Shown: positions 36,158-45,090, counted from the stretch's first letter. The stretch: 64,000 nucleotides of DNA from Actinomycetota bacterium (GCA_020161755.1 JAIUOS010000005.1:113442-177441), one strand, 5' to 3'. Translations and numbers: made by a program. Notes: generated by a model not told the origin, from the sequence alone.

Positions 36158-37023
36158 CCGAGCGAGGCCTGATCGGGCGTGGCGTGGCCGAGGTGCCGGA
36201 CGGGCTGCCGCCGCTGCCCGAGCCGCTGCCGGCGGCCACCACCGACGCCCACACCCACGCGCTGAGCGTGCACGAGTACAGCGGCCTGGGGGTGGCGGCG
36301 GCGATCGAACTGGCCGCGGCCGTGAACGTCACCCGGTCCGTCGAGGTCGGCACCGACGTGGCGTCCTCGGCCGCCGCGGTCGCGCTCGCCGAGGCACAGC
36401 CGTCCGTGGTGGCGGCGGTGGCGATCCACCCCAACGACGCCGCCCGGCTGGGCGACGGCCTGGCCGCCGGGCTCGACGAGCTGGCCGCCCTGGTCGGGTC
36501 GTCGCCCCGCGTCCGCGCGGTGGGGGAGACCGGGCTCGACCACTTCCGCACCACGGACGCCGAGGGCCGGGCGCGCCAGCGGACGGCGTTCGCCGCGCAC
36601 ATCGCGTGGGCAACGCAGCACGACCTCGCGCTGGTCATCCACGACCGGGACGCCCACGACGACGTCCTCGCCGTGCTGGACGCCGAGGGCGCGCCCGACC
36701 GCGTGCAGCTGCACTGCTTCTCCGGCGACGCCGCCTTCGCCCGGAAGTGCCTCGACCGCGGCTACTGGCTCTCTTTCCCGGGAACCGTGACCTTCCCGGC
36801 GAACGAGGCGCTGCGCGAAGCCCTCGACCTGACCCCGGCCGACCGTCTGCTGGTGGAGACCGACGCGCCCTACCTCACCCCGGTGCCGCGGCGCGGCCGG
36901 CCCAACTCCAGCTACCTGCTGCCGCACACCGTCCGGTTCGTCGCCGAGCGCCGCGGGGTCGACCTCGCCGAGCTCTGTGCCCAGCTCGCCGCCAACGCGT
37001 CCGCCCTGTTCGGGGAGTGGTGA
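36154..37023 (+). CDS. tatD: TatD-family metal-dependent hydrolase
   Basis: Hydrolase of 289 aa with metal-ligand HxH in TTDAHTHAL, the GETGLDHF Glu/His region, [19 protein letters not shown] and [12 protein letters not shown]. TatD proteins are 3' exonucleases or D-aminoacyl-tRNA deacylase-like. In HDRDA, an Arg-Asp replaces the usual HxR/C spacing seen in many homologues. GTG start overlaps the rsmI stop by 4 bp. Confidence 0.92.
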   Translation: MTERGLIGRGVAEVPDGLPPLPEPLPAATTDAHTHALSVHEYSGLGVAAAIELAAAVNVTRSVEVGTDVASSAAAVALAEAQPSVVAAVAIHPNDAARLGDGLAAGLDELAALVGSSPRVRAVGETGLDHFRTTDAEGRARQRTAFAAHIAWATQHDLALVIHDRDAHDDVLAVLDAEGAPDRVQLHCFSGDAAFARKCLDRGYWLSFPGTVTFPANEALREALDLTPADRLLVETDAPYLTPVPRRGRPNSSYLLPHTVRFVAERRGVDLAELCAQLAANASALFGEW

Positions 37024-37025
37024 TC

Positions 37026-37877
37026 ATGAGCCTCCTCGACCCCCGCACGATCCGGCAGCTGGCCGCCGAGCTCGACCTGCGTCCGACCAAGCAGCGCGGC
37101 CAGAACTTCGTGCACGACGCGAACACCGTCCGCCGGATCGTGGCCGCGGCGGGCGTCCGGGAGGACGACGTCGTGCTCGAGATCGGCCCCGGCCTCGGCT
37201 CGCTCACCCTCGGCCTGCTCGAACGCGCGGCGGGGGTCGCCGCGATCGAGATCGAGCACAGCCTGGCCGAGCGGCTGCCGCGCACGGTGGCCGAGCGCAT
37301 GCCGGAGGTGGCCGACCGCCTCACCGTGGTGGAGGCGGACGCCCTGACGGTCGACACGCTCCCGGACCCGCAGCCGACGCTGGTGGTGGCCAACCTGCCC
37401 TACAACGTGAGCGTGCCGGTGCTGCTGCACGTGCTCGCCCGCTTCCCGAGCATCCGGGCGGGGCTGGTGATGGTGCAGGCCGAGGTGGCCGACCGGCTGG
37501 TCGCCGGGCCGGGGTCGCGGACGTACGGCGTGCCGTCGGTGAAGCTCGCCTGGTACAGCGCGGCGCGGCGGGTCGGCAGCGTGCCGCCGACGGTGTTCTG
37601 GCCGGTGCCCAACGTCGAATCGGGTCTGGTGGAGCTGGTGCGGCGCGAGCCGCCGGCGACCACCGCGTCCCGGCAGCAGGTGTTCGCGGTGGTCGACGCC
37701 GCGTTCTCCCAACGGCGCAAGATGCTGCGCTCGGCGCTGTCCGGGGTGTTCGGCTCGGGGGCGGCGGCGTCGGAGGCGCTGGAGCGGGCCGGGGTCGACC
37801 CGCAGGCCCGTGGCGAGGTGCTGACGGTCGCCGACTTCGTCCGCATCGCCGAGGTCGTCCCGGGCACGGTGGGATAG
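37026..37877 (+). CDS. rsmA: 16S rRNA dimethyladenosine transferase
   Basis: KsgA, 283 aa. [16 protein letters not shown], the SAM loop [13 protein letters not shown], and the catalytic [11 protein letters not shown] motif are all present; C-terminal [10 protein letters not shown]. Dimethylates A1518 and A1519 of 16S rRNA. ATG 2 bp after the tatD stop. Confidence 0.96.
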   Translation: MSLLDPRTIRQLAAELDLRPTKQRGQNFVHDANTVRRIVAAAGVREDDVVLEIGPGLGSLTLGLLERAAGVAAIEIEHSLAERLPRTVAERMPEVADRLTVVEADALTVDTLPDPQPTLVVANLPYNVSVPVLLHVLARFPSIRAGLVMVQAEVADRLVAGPGSRTYGVPSVKLAWYSAARRVGSVPPTVFWPVPNVESGLVELVRREPPATTASRQQVFAVVDAAFSQRRKMLRSALSGVFGSGAAASEALERAGVDPQARGEVLTVADFVRIAEVVPGTVG

Positions 37878-37887
37878 CCTCGCGTCC

Positions 37888-38814
37888 ATGGCATCACCGG
37901 TGACCGAGGCTGAGGTCGTCCGCGTCCGGGTGGCCGGCAAGGTGAATCTCGCCCTGCGCAGCGGCCGCCGGCGTCCGGACGGCTACCACTCGCTCGCCAC
38001 CGTGTTCCAGGCGGTCTCGCTGTTCGACGAGGTGGACGCCGCGTGGGCGCGGCCCGGCCAGTTCACGGTGCGGGTCGTGGGGGAGCAGGCCGCCCAGGTG
38101 CCGACCGGGGACACGAACCTGGCGGTGCGCGCGGCCCGGCTGCTGGCCACCACCTGGGGCGTGAACCTGCCGCTCGGCGCCGACCTGGTGATCCGCAAGT
38201 CGATCCCGGTGGGCGGCGGCATGGCCGGCGGTTCGGCGGACGCGGCCGGCGCGCTGCTGGCCTGCGCGGTGCTGTGGGACCTCGACGTGTCGCCCGACGA
38301 GCTCCGCGCGCTCGGTGCCCAGCTCGGGGCCGATGTGCCGTTCTGCCTGGCCGGTGGCACCGCGCTGGGCACGAACCGGGGCGACGAACTGACGCCGGTG
38401 CTGAGCCGCGGCAGCTACCACTGGGTGCTGGCGTTCAGCGAGGGCGAGCTGTCGACGCCGGCGGTGTTCGGCAAGTTCGACGAGCTCGGCCTGGGCACCG
38501 ACACCCTCGGGGTGCCGGACGGGATGCTGAACGCGCTGGTCAGCGGCGACGTGCTGGCCCTCGGACGCACGCTCACCAACGACCTCGAGCCGGCCGCGCT
38601 GGCGCTGCGTCCGCACCTCGCGTCGGTGCTGGAGGCGGGCGCCGAGTTGGGCGCCGTCGCGTCCGTGGTGTCGGGGTCGGGGCCGACGGTGGCGTTCCTC
38701 GCCGCCAACGAGCCGGCGGCGGTCGACCTGTCGGTGCGCCTGTCCAGCGAGGGCATGTGCCGCGCGGTGAAGCGGGTCAGCGGACCCGTCCCCGGCGCGC
38801 GCCTCGTGGTCTGA
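37888..38814 (+). CDS. ispE: 4-diphosphocytidyl-2-C-methyl-D-erythritol kinase
   Basis: GHMP kinase of 308 aa in the non-mevalonate isoprenoid pathway. VRVAGKVNLALRSGRRRPDG at the N-terminus, the ATP loop IPVGGGMAGGSADAAGAL, GADVPFCLAGGTALG and the C-terminal VVSGSGPTVAFL. TAGCCT 7 nt before the ATG also allows a second, leaderless transcript. Confidence 0.95.
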   Translation: MASPVTEAEVVRVRVAGKVNLALRSGRRRPDGYHSLATVFQAVSLFDEVDAAWARPGQFTVRVVGEQAAQVPTGDTNLAVRAARLLATTWGVNLPLGADLVIRKSIPVGGGMAGGSADAAGALLACAVLWDLDVSPDELRALGAQLGADVPFCLAGGTALGTNRGDELTPVLSRGSYHWVLAFSEGELSTPAVFGKFDELGLGTDTLGVPDGMLNALVSGDVLALGRTLTNDLEPAALALRPHLASVLEAGAELGAVASVVSGSGPTVAFLAANEPAAVDLSVRLSSEGMCRAVKRVSGPVPGARLVV

Positions 38815-38821
38815 GGAGGAG

Positions 38822-40009
38822 TCAGGCCGAGGTCTGCTCCGCATCGGCGACCGACACGCCCTCGCGTCCGGGAAGCACCCGGGCCAGGAAGATCAGGCCG
38901 GAGAGCAGGATCGCGGGCACGAACATCGTGGGCTGGATGCCGATGCTGCCGACCAGCCCGCCGATCAGGGCCGGGGCGATCAGGAACGTGGCGTAGCCGA
39001 ACGTGACCACCACGGCGAGGCCGCGTCCGCCCGCGGTGTGGCCGGCGACGGCGTACACCTGCGGGGCGATCATGCCGATGCCCAGGCCGACGAGCGACCA
39101 GCCGATGAGCAGCACCGGCAGCGAGCTGCCTAGGGCGGCGATCAGGTAGCCGAGGGCCGAGCAGGCGCCGCCGAAGGTGGTGACCGCACGGCGTCCGAAC
39201 CGACCGACGAGGAAGTCGCCGAGCAGCCGGATGACGACCATGAACGCGGCCACGCAGGTGAAGCCGAGCGCGCCGGTGGTCGGGTCGACGCCGGCGACCT
39301 GGGTGACGTGGTAGCCCGACCAGTCGTTCGCGGTGCCCTCGCCGAGGCCGAACGCGATGGCCATCAGGCCGAGCAGGTAGGCCGACTTCGGGATCGGGGT
39401 CTTCACGCCGCTCTCGTCGTGGTGCCCGACGACCTCGGTCTCCGGGATGATGCGCAGCGCGACGGCGATCGCGACCAGGCCGAGGGCGGCGACGATGCAG
39501 GTCGTGGCGAGCATGGTTTGCTCGGGGTCGCGGCCGAACAGGGGCGCCAGCAGCACGAGCGTGGCCGCGCCGGTCAAGCTGCCGACCGACCACATGCCGT
39601 GGAAGAAGCTCATGATCGGACGGGGACGGTGCTTCTCCACCTGGACGCCGATCGCGTTCATGGCCACGTCGATGCCGCCGTTGCCGATGCCGAGGACGAC
39701 GGCGGCGGCGTACAGCAGCGGCAGGGTGGGCGCCAGGCCGATGCCGAGGATCGCCACGACCAGGATCGGCAGGATCGCGAGGCTGACCCGCCGGGCGCCG
39801 TGGCGGTCGGCCAGGCGTCCGGCGATCTGCATGGACGCGATGCCGGCGAGGCCCATGACGATGAAGAAGACGGACAGCTGCCACGGGGCGAGCTGGAACT
39901 TCGCCTGCAGCGTGGGGATGGAGGCACCGTAGGCGCCGATGACGAGCCCGTTGTAGCCGAACAACAGGACGACGCCGGCAGCGGCCTTCGGGGAGTCCAG
40001 GGAGATCAC
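38822..40009 (-). CDS. MFS transporter
   Basis: Major facilitator superfamily protein of 395 aa with 12 predicted TM helices. The A-motif-like loop is GRLADRHGARRVSLAIL after TM2; VMGLAGIASMQI precedes it. FucP/YbjJ-like in general form; the substrate cannot be read from sequence. GTG start with TAGAGT exactly 6 nt upstream (leaderless). Convergent with ispE, only 7 bp between stops. Confidence 0.9.
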   Translation of the reverse strand: MISLDSPKAAAGVVLLFGYNGLVIGAYGASIPTLQAKFQLAPWQLSVFFIVMGLAGIASMQIAGRLADRHGARRVSLAILPILVVAILGIGLAPTLPLLYAAAVVLGIGNGGIDVAMNAIGVQVEKHRPRPIMSFFHGMWSVGSLTGAATLVLLAPLFGRDPEQTMLATTCIVAALGLVAIAVALRIIPETEVVGHHDESGVKTPIPKSAYLLGLMAIAFGLGEGTANDWSGYHVTQVAGVDPTTGALGFTCVAAFMVVIRLLGDFLVGRFGRRAVTTFGGACSALGYLIAALGSSLPVLLIGWSLVGLGIGMIAPQVYAVAGHTAGGRGLAVVVTFGYATFLIAPALIGGLVGSIGIQPTMFVPAILLSGLIFLARVLPGREGVSVADAEQTSA

Positions 40010-40170
40010 CGGGCAACTCTATGCCGAGAGCGCTTCCAACGGACAACGGCCCCGGGGTCTCTCACCCGTTGTCGCGATCTGGCCAGGTACGGCAGCTCAA
40101 CGGGCACACGCGTCACAGCGGCGGCCATGGCTGGACGAATCGCGACGCCGAACGGTGCGCTAGGAGCGGG

Positions 40171-40830
40171 CTACGGCTGGATCCGCAGGGCGGGGGACGG
40201 GTCGAGGTTGCGCATGCCGTTCCAGGCGAGGTTCACCAGGTGCGCGGCGACCACCGGCTTGGGCAGGGCCTGCTCCTCGCGGGTGTTCATCCACCACTGG
40301 CCGGCCAGCGCGACGAGGCCGACGAGCATCTGCGCGTACAACGGAGCGGTGGCTGCGTCGAGATCGCGCTTGGCGAACTCGTTGGCGAGCAGGTCCTCCA
40401 CCCGGGAGGCGATGTCGGACAGGATCGTGGCGAACGATCCCTCGCCCGAGGTGGCGGAGGAGTCACGGCTGATGATCCGGAAACCGTTGGGGTTGTCGTC
40501 GATGTAGTCGAGCAGCGCCAGCGTCCCCAACTCGATCAGCGCCCGGGGGTTCGCGCGCGGCGTGGTGATGGCCGTCCGGATGGCGTCGTGCAGCGTCCGG
40601 ACCTCGCGGTCGACGACCACCGCGTACAGCCCTTCCTTGCCGCCGAAGTGCTCGTAGACGACCGGCTTGCTCACTCCGGCGTGGGCGGCGATCTCCTCCA
40701 CGGAGGTGCCTTCGAGCCCACGCTCGGCGAACAGCGCCCGGGCGACGTCGATCAGCTGCTCACGGCGCTCACTGCGCGTCAGACGGACGCGGCTGCGTCG
40801 CGCGCGCGCGTTGATCGGGGCGGTGGGCAT
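40171..40830 (-). CDS. TetR-family regulator
   Basis: Regulator of 219 aa. The HTH is VEEIAAHAGVSKPVVYEHFG and the C-terminal region LAGQWWMNTREEQALPKP resembles actinobacterial TetR_C proteins. A basic N-terminal arm (RARRSRVRLTRSERREQ) precedes the HTH. GTG at 40836 is an alternative start. The inverted repeat CGTTT-GCG-AAACG at 40857-40869 is a likely operator. The 161 bp between it and the MFS gene hold nothing recognisable. Confidence 0.88.
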   Translation of the reverse strand: MPTAPINARARRSRVRLTRSERREQLIDVARALFAERGLEGTSVEEIAAHAGVSKPVVYEHFGGKEGLYAVVVDREVRTLHDAIRTAITTPRANPRALIELGTLALLDYIDDNPNGFRIISRDSSATSGEGSFATILSDIASRVEDLLANEFAKRDLDAATAPLYAQMLVGLVALAGQWWMNTREEQALPKPVVAAHLVNLAWNGMRNLDPSPALRIQP

Positions 40831-40856
40831 GGCCACAGTCTGGCCCTCGACGGGCG

Positions 40857-40869
40857 CGTTTGCGAAACG
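40857..40869. promoter_or_regulatory. Likely TetR operator
   Basis: CGTTT-GCG-AAACG, perfect 5-bp arms, 27 bp upstream of the TetR start, consistent with autoregulation. Confidence 0.5.
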
Positions 40870-40979
40870 GTTCCGCGTATTCGCGGGTCTGGTGTCGGCG
40901 CGCGACCGCGTCCGGCTCGGCAGATGCAGGCGGCCGTCCGCCCCCGTAAAGTGGTCCCCGGCCGTCCTCGGACGGCCGT

Positions 40980-41058
40980 TCCCCGGTTGGTCTGCCGGCA
41001 GGGCCCGCCTGACTTTGAATCAGGACAAGCGACGCAGGTTCGACTCCTGCCCGGGGAG
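40980..41058 (+). tRNA. tRNA-Gln(TTG), host of the integrated element
   Basis: Acceptor TCCCCGG/CCGGGGA, anticodon arm CCTGA-CTTTGAA-TCAGG with anticodon TTG, T-arm GCAGG-TTCGACT-CCTGC, discriminator G. At 79 nt it is long for Gln: the D-arm and the variable region (ACAAGCGAC) are larger than usual. A hairpin (40959-40978) and TAAAGT (40947-40952) lie upstream. The 3' part from the anticodon loop onward is duplicated at 52902-52952. Confidence 0.85.
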
Positions 41059-41062
41059 CGCG
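41012..41062 (+). repeat. attL direct repeat (tRNA-Gln 3' half)
   Basis: 51 bp starting ACTTTGAATCAGGACAAGCG. It matches 52902-52952 except at 41035 (C against T) and 41049 (G against A). These two bases pair with each other in the T-stem, so both versions keep the stem. Confidence 0.93.
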
Positions 41063-41091
41063 AGGGCTGGGAAACCGGCTCCTGACAAGGC

Positions 41092-41130
41092 CGGAGGCCG
41101 GTAGGTGCTTGCTTCACCTACCGGCCTCCG
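41092..41130. terminator. 16-bp inverted repeat between tRNA-Gln and integrase
   Basis: CGGAGGCCGGTAGGTG and CACCTACCGGCCTCCG match perfectly around a 7-nt loop. It can end the tRNA transcript and shield the integrase from it. Confidence 0.8.
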
Positions 41131-41137
41131 CTCTCGC

Positions 41138-41161
41138 TGGGGACAAACTCTGGGGACAAAC
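41138..41161 (+). repeat. Arm-type repeats TGGGGACAAAC, left end
   Basis: Two direct copies, 41138-41148 and 41151-41161, 13 bp apart. The same 11-mer occurs twice at 52788-52809. Paired 11-mers at both element ends suit integrase arm-binding sites. Confidence 0.7.
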
Positions 41162-41176
41162 CGTCAAAATCGGGCC

Positions 41177-42505
41177 TCAGACGACCGCGAAGAGCCGTCC
41201 GGCGACCTGCGCGGCAACGGCGGCTCCGTCGTCGTCAACGACTAGGTAGAAGCGCGTGTAGGTGGCCACATCGTGTCCCAGCAGTGCCGCAGCCTGGTTG
41301 TCCGGCACCCCAGCTTCCTTCAGGGCGCTCGCGAGGCTGTGGCGGGTGTTGTGGATTCGGGTCAGGGCTGGGACACCGGCCGCCTCGCAGAGGGTGACGA
41401 AGCGCCTGCTGTACGCGTCCGGCTGCACCGGGTCCTCAGCCGCGTCCCGAATCACCAGACCGGCCTCCGGACGGCCCTGGGCGAGCCAGAGTGTCCTCAG
41501 GGCGGCAGCGGTGCCCGGATGGATGGTCTCGGCCTGCACGGTCCGGCGGCTGTTCTCGGTCTTCGGCTCGTTGATTGTCGAGGTGTTCGAGCGCCCGTCT
41601 TTCGTGCGGCTCGCGACGATACGGACGGCACCGGTCTTCATGTCCACGTTGGACCAGTCCAGCCCCAGCACCTCGCTCCTCCGCAGCCCGCAGAGGGTCA
41701 ACCGCATGCCGACCCGGAGCCACGGCTCCGCGGCCAACGGCAGGGTGTCCACGTAGGCCCGGAACGCCATGAGTTGCGCAGGTGTCCAGCGCTTCAGCGC
41801 CTTGACGTTGGCGGCGGTCGAGTTCGCGTGCGACTGCCCCGGTGCTTTGGCCTCAGCTGCCGGACTCGACTTCAGCCACTTCGACCGCAGGCCGTAGGCG
41901 AACACCTGGCGGAGTGCGCCGAGCGCGTAAACGAGCGAGCGGTGCGAGAGCTTCCGGCCCCGCTTGCCGCCCACGGACGCCAGCGTGAGCAACGCCGCCT
42001 CAACGTCGTCCGGTGTGACCTCGCGGGCACGCCGGTCGCCCAGCAGGTCCAGCAGCGAGGACAGCGAGGACCGATATCCGTTCAGCGAGCATGCCCGGAT
42101 GCCGCCCGGCGTTCCGACTTCGGCTTCCCGCTTGGCCAGCCACCGGTCCGCCAGTTGGCGCACGGTGAGCTTTCGGGGGTCGTTGTCGTAGGCGGTCACC
42201 TTGGCGGCGTCCTCTCGGACCTCCACCACCCACTCACGGGCGTCCGAGAGTTCCGCGAACCGTCCCTTGTACTTCTTGCGCGTCCCGTCCTGGCGACGCA
42301 CCCACGTCTCTACGAGGAACCGTCCGGATGCCTCCAGCCGGATGGGCTCTTCGTCCGTGGGGCACTCAGGGCACGTGAAGCCAACTACGGCTCCGGCGCG
42401 GGTGACGTTGGCCCAGCCCTTGGTCTTGGTCCCCCTGGCCGCGCCGCACGAGGCGCACGCCTTCATGGCGTTGTCAGGCAGCGCCTTGCGGTTGCCGGTG
42501 CTCAC
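41177..42505 (-). CDS. int: Tyrosine-family site-specific integrase
   Basis: Integrase of 442 aa. N-terminal residues hold a zinc-ribbon-like pair, CASCGAARG and FTCPECP, ahead of the arm-binding and core-binding (about 110-215) domains. Catalytic residues: Arg in LCGLRRSEVLGLDW (about 269), HNTRHSLASAL (His about 382, Arg about 385), ALLGHD and the Tyr in YTRFYLVV. The GTG at 42505 overlaps the stop of the next gene upstream. Sits at the attL end as expected; drives integration and, with an excisionase, excision. Confidence 0.94.
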   Translation of the reverse strand: MSTGNRKALPDNAMKACASCGAARGTKTKGWANVTRAGAVVGFTCPECPTDEEPIRLEASGRFLVETWVRRQDGTRKKYKGRFAELSDAREWVVEVREDAAKVTAYDNDPRKLTVRQLADRWLAKREAEVGTPGGIRACSLNGYRSSLSSLLDLLGDRRAREVTPDDVEAALLTLASVGGKRGRKLSHRSLVYALGALRQVFAYGLRSKWLKSSPAAEAKAPGQSHANSTAANVKALKRWTPAQLMAFRAYVDTLPLAAEPWLRVGMRLTLCGLRRSEVLGLDWSNVDMKTGAVRIVASRTKDGRSNTSTINEPKTENSRRTVQAETIHPGTAAALRTLWLAQGRPEAGLVIRDAAEDPVQPDAYSRRFVTLCEAAGVPALTRIHNTRHSLASALKEAGVPDNQAAALLGHDVATYTRFYLVVDDDGAAVAAQVAGRLFAVV

Positions 42506-42885
42506 TGGTCCTCCTCCCACCACCGCGGCTGTTCGGGCCTGGGGGTGGTGCTGTAGGGCGGGTAGTCCTGCATCCGTGCCATCGCTGACCACGTGCCGTA
42601 GTAGGCGCTGTAGCGCTCGGCGTTGGCTGGGCTGCGCTCCAGAGCCACGTCTTTGAAGTGGCTCTGATAGCTGATGCCGCGGATCGTCTGCGCCAGCGTC
42701 TCCGCAACTGTCTCGCGAGCGATACGAGCCCGATACCTGTAGTCGGCACCAGTCATGGTGATGATCTCCGCGTCCGGGAAGTGCGCCCGAATGTCCGCGG
42801 CGTCGCGCCCTCGGACCTGAAGCTCCCCACTGTCGTCCTTGTCCTCCACGATGCTGAGGAAGCCGTGTTCGCTCACAATCCACAT
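42502..42885 (-). CDS. Unknown element protein (127 aa)
   Basis: Unrecognised 127-residue protein starting MWIVSEHGFLSIVEDKDDSG. It has VRGRDAADIRAHFPDAEIIT, a Tyr/Arg-rich centre and an acidic Trp-rich end (RWWEEDQ). The ATG at 42885 has GGAGAA 6 nt upstream. It overlaps the integrase start by 4 bp, so it is co-translated with it and may assist recombination; no domain recognised. Confidence 0.75.
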   Translation of the reverse strand: MWIVSEHGFLSIVEDKDDSGELQVRGRDAADIRAHFPDAEIITMTGADYRYRARIARETVAETLAQTIRGISYQSHFKDVALERSPANAERYSAYYGTWSAMARMQDYPPYSTTPRPEQPRWWEEDQ

Positions 42886-42911
42886 TTGCTGTTCTCCGTT
42901 CCGCTCACGCG

Positions 42912-43466
42912 TTAGTTCTTCTTCTGGTTGGCGCGCCCGCGAGGTCGCCCTGTCCGCGCTCGGGGGATCAGACCCCGTTCGCGAGCGCCGCGCGCCCACT
43001 TGTCGATCGCCCAGACGGTGACCCCGAACCGCTCGGCCAGTGCCTCCCTCCGAGGTGTTCCGTCAACGGTCCGCCCTGGTATCGCGAGCCATGCACGGGC
43101 GAACTCCTCGGGGGCGGGCGAGTCATCGCTCAGGCGCACCTCGCCGGGCTCAATCTCCGCGATGTCGAGAGCGTCGGACAGGTCGGTGCCCTCCATGAAC
43201 TCCGCTAGCACCCGCTCGTGAAAGGCCATCGCCATGCGCGCGAGATCGGCCAGCGGTGCGTGCTTCAGCGCGTCCGTGTCAACCAGTCGGTGGCCGGTGT
43301 GAAGCATCCGGTAGTCCAGCACCTGGCCGTCCTTCACCACGAGGTGCCACTGCCATCCGCCCGGCTCGGTGATCTCCACCACATCGCCAACCACGGCGGT
43401 GCCATCCGCGTCGCGCTCGGTGCGCTTGTAGCCGCGGACTTTCCAGTTTCGATACCTGGGTGCCAT
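42912..43466 (-). CDS. Unknown element protein with C-terminal HTH
   Basis: 184 aa, basic at both ends. The N-terminal half is beta-rich (WQWHLVVKDGQVLDYRMLHT); residues about 135-165 look like a helix-turn-helix (REALAERFGVTVWAIDKWAR) and the tail is basic (RTGRPRGRANQKKN). Leaderless: TAGTTT lies 6 nt before the ATG. The inverted repeat at 43469-43497 overlaps that -10, so this gene is tightly regulated, perhaps by itself. Probably a DNA-binding regulator. Confidence 0.75.
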   Translation of the reverse strand: MAPRYRNWKVRGYKRTERDADGTAVVGDVVEITEPGGWQWHLVVKDGQVLDYRMLHTGHRLVDTDALKHAPLADLARMAMAFHERVLAEFMEGTDLSDALDIAEIEPGEVRLSDDSPAPEEFARAWLAIPGRTVDGTPRREALAERFGVTVWAIDKWARGARERGLIPRARTGRPRGRANQKKN

Positions 43467-43468
43467 GA

Positions 43469-43497
43469 GTACAAACTATCCGTTTGCGAGTTTGTAC
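43469..43497. promoter_or_regulatory. Operator in the divergent int/xis region
   Basis: GTACAAACT and AGTTTGTAC, perfect 9-bp arms around an 11-bp spacer, centred between the divergent regulator (start 43466) and excisionase-like gene (start 43553). It covers the minus-strand -10. Confidence 0.7.
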
Positions 43498-43552
43498 ACA
43501 AGAGGAGAGTCTGGAAGCAACGAGAGGCCATCACAGACCAAGAGGAGGAACG

Positions 43553-43738
43553 ATGGTTGACACGCTTGCGGCGGATCGGGCGCTGAGGGTGCCCGAAGTC
43601 GCCGTGCACCTGCGCTGCTCGGAGGGACAGGTCTACCGACTGGTGGCAGACGGGAAGCTCCGAGCGTTCAGGGTCGGTCGGATGCTTCGCATTCGAGAGT
43701 CCGCGATCGCGGAGTTCATTCAGCAGCAGGAGGGCTGA
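43553..43738 (+). CDS. xis: Excisionase-like HTH protein
   Basis: Small MerR/excisionase-type DNA-binding protein of 61 aa: RVPEVAVHLRCSEGQVYRLV, then GKLRAFRVGRMLRIRESAI. AGAGGAGGAA precedes the ATG. In such elements this protein steers the integrase to excision and often regulates early genes. The start codon lies inside one GGTTGACACG repeat. Confidence 0.85.
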   Translation: MVDTLAADRALRVPEVAVHLRCSEGQVYRLVADGKLRAFRVGRMLRIRESAIAEFIQQQEG

Positions 43739-43798
43739 CCGGTGTCCCGTGTCAACCACCTATCGACCGATGCCCTCACCACTACGAAGGAGTCACCG

Positions 43799-44722
43799 AT
43801 GTCCACCTTCCTGCCTGAGACGAGCGGTGATCTCATCGCTGCTCTGGACTGCCCCAGTGGCCCGGGACGCCAGCAGTTGCACGACTTGGTCGGATGGGAG
43901 GTGCAGGCGGACGGCCAGCGGTTGCCGGTCGTCCTCCGGCGCTCCGGCAAAGCGCGCACTCTGCACCCCGCCGAGCCCTACGAGGTAGTGCCCGCGGCGC
44001 GAGCGGACGACTTCGACCTCGCTGGCTGGCAAGCGTCCTCGACGCGAGCCCTGGAGGAGGCCCGGGCAGCGGAGGAGGCGACCCGACTGGAAGCTGAGTT
44101 GTGGGCTGACCTGTGCCACTACTACGTCGTGCCCGAGACGATCCCGCCGCAGGACCACGGCACGACCGCGAAGCGCCGGGCCGCTGCTGAGTCTCTGGGT
44201 CGGAAGGGCAAGGCCCGCCCGATCGGCAAGGCCGAGAAGCTGACCGGTGCCCGCAACCAGCCAGTTGCCAAAGTCAGCACGCGGGTCTGGGTCCTGAACG
44301 CCAAGGTCGATGGCTTCACTCCTGAACCGGAGGCTGCAACCGTGCTGGTGGTGGGTGCTGCGGGACTGACCGATGGTTCGCACCGCCTTGTCGGCATGGT
44401 GGATGGGCAACCGGCGGTCCTGGTCCGCCACCCAGCCCAGCCGCCGAAGGTGGTTGTAGTGTGCGGAGGTCGGTGGCGTCGGCCCGGCGCCGAAGACCCG
44501 CGCCGCTGGGTGGAGATGACCCGCGAGCAGTTGCGGCGTGAGTCCCAGCGCGAGCCAGAGGACGTCCGCGCCGCCATGTTGGACCGGCTGGCCGTCGAGT
44601 ACGCGATCACGCCCGAAAGCGACGGCGAGCGGATCGTACTGGAGGTCCTGGTCAGCGAAGGCTATGCCCGGCGAGTCGGTGACTCGTACGCATTGGCCGT
44701 AGAGGTGGGGCCGCAGGAATGA
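43799..44722 (+). CDS. Unknown element protein (307 aa)
   Basis: Unrecognised acidic/basic mosaic protein of 307 aa. N-terminus MSTFLPETSGDLIAALDCPS; a helical segment (ALEEARAAEEATRLEAELWA), a basic stretch (TAKRRAAAESLGRKGKARP) and a C-terminal helical domain (AAMLDRLAVEYAI) follow. The ATG at 43799 has AAGGAG 7 nt upstream and is preferred over a GTG at 43742. Located between the excisionase-like gene and the replication gene, so it may act in replication or regulation. Confidence 0.7.
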   Translation: MSTFLPETSGDLIAALDCPSGPGRQQLHDLVGWEVQADGQRLPVVLRRSGKARTLHPAEPYEVVPAARADDFDLAGWQASSTRALEEARAAEEATRLEAELWADLCHYYVVPETIPPQDHGTTAKRRAAAESLGRKGKARPIGKAEKLTGARNQPVAKVSTRVWVLNAKVDGFTPEPEAATVLVVGAAGLTDGSHRLVGMVDGQPAVLVRHPAQPPKVVVVCGGRWRRPGAEDPRRWVEMTREQLRRESQREPEDVRAAMLDRLAVEYAITPESDGERIVLEVLVSEGYARRVGDSYALAVEVGPQE

Positions 44723-45090
44723 CAGAAACGGACTGGTCCTCCCGGGAGTACGCGCCCGGGAGGACCAACCTCGGCGGCAGCCCAACACCTTCGGAGGTAA
44801 TCCAATCATATCCCACCGAAGAGGTTGTGAGGGCCGGTTTTCACGTAGGAACGCGCCTCCTCAACGGAGCCATTGTCACGCAAGTCATTGAGGACAAACT
44901 GTCACAACGACTTGCCGAACTGCTGAATAGAAGTATGCTCGCCGCCCTGGCGAAGTGGGACCTATGCCCGCATGTCTCCAGCCAGCGCAATCTGGGCAAT
45001 ACCGATGACCAGACACCGCATCATCTGCGAGGACTGTTCCCGCTACGAGGACACCAGTTGGTGCGGTGCGCCGTGCAACGTCTGTGGTGA
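44719..45090 (+). CDS. Possible small gene, uncertain
   Basis: An open frame of 123 codons that starts in an ATGA overlap with the preceding gene. The middle (VGTRLLNGAIVTQVIEDKLS followed by QRLAELLNRSMLAALAKW) looks helical and protein-like, but its 5' end reads through the strong hairpin at 44735-44766, and its 3' end overlaps the Cys-rich gene at 45005. Either it is real and the hairpin is regulatory, or it is spurious. Confidence 0.4.
   Translation: MTETDWSSREYAPGRTNLGGSPTPSEVIQSYPTEEVVRAGFHVGTRLLNGAIVTQVIEDKLSQRLAELLNRSMLAALAKWDLCPHVSSQRNLGNTDDQTPHHLRGLFPLRGHQLVRCAVQRLW
44735..44766 (+). terminator. Hairpin after the 307-aa gene
   Basis: GGTCCTCCCGGG and CCCGGGAGGACC, perfect 12-bp arms and an 8-nt loop, 13 bp past the stop at 44722. 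No T tract, so Rho-independent activity is uncertain. Confidence 0.65.
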
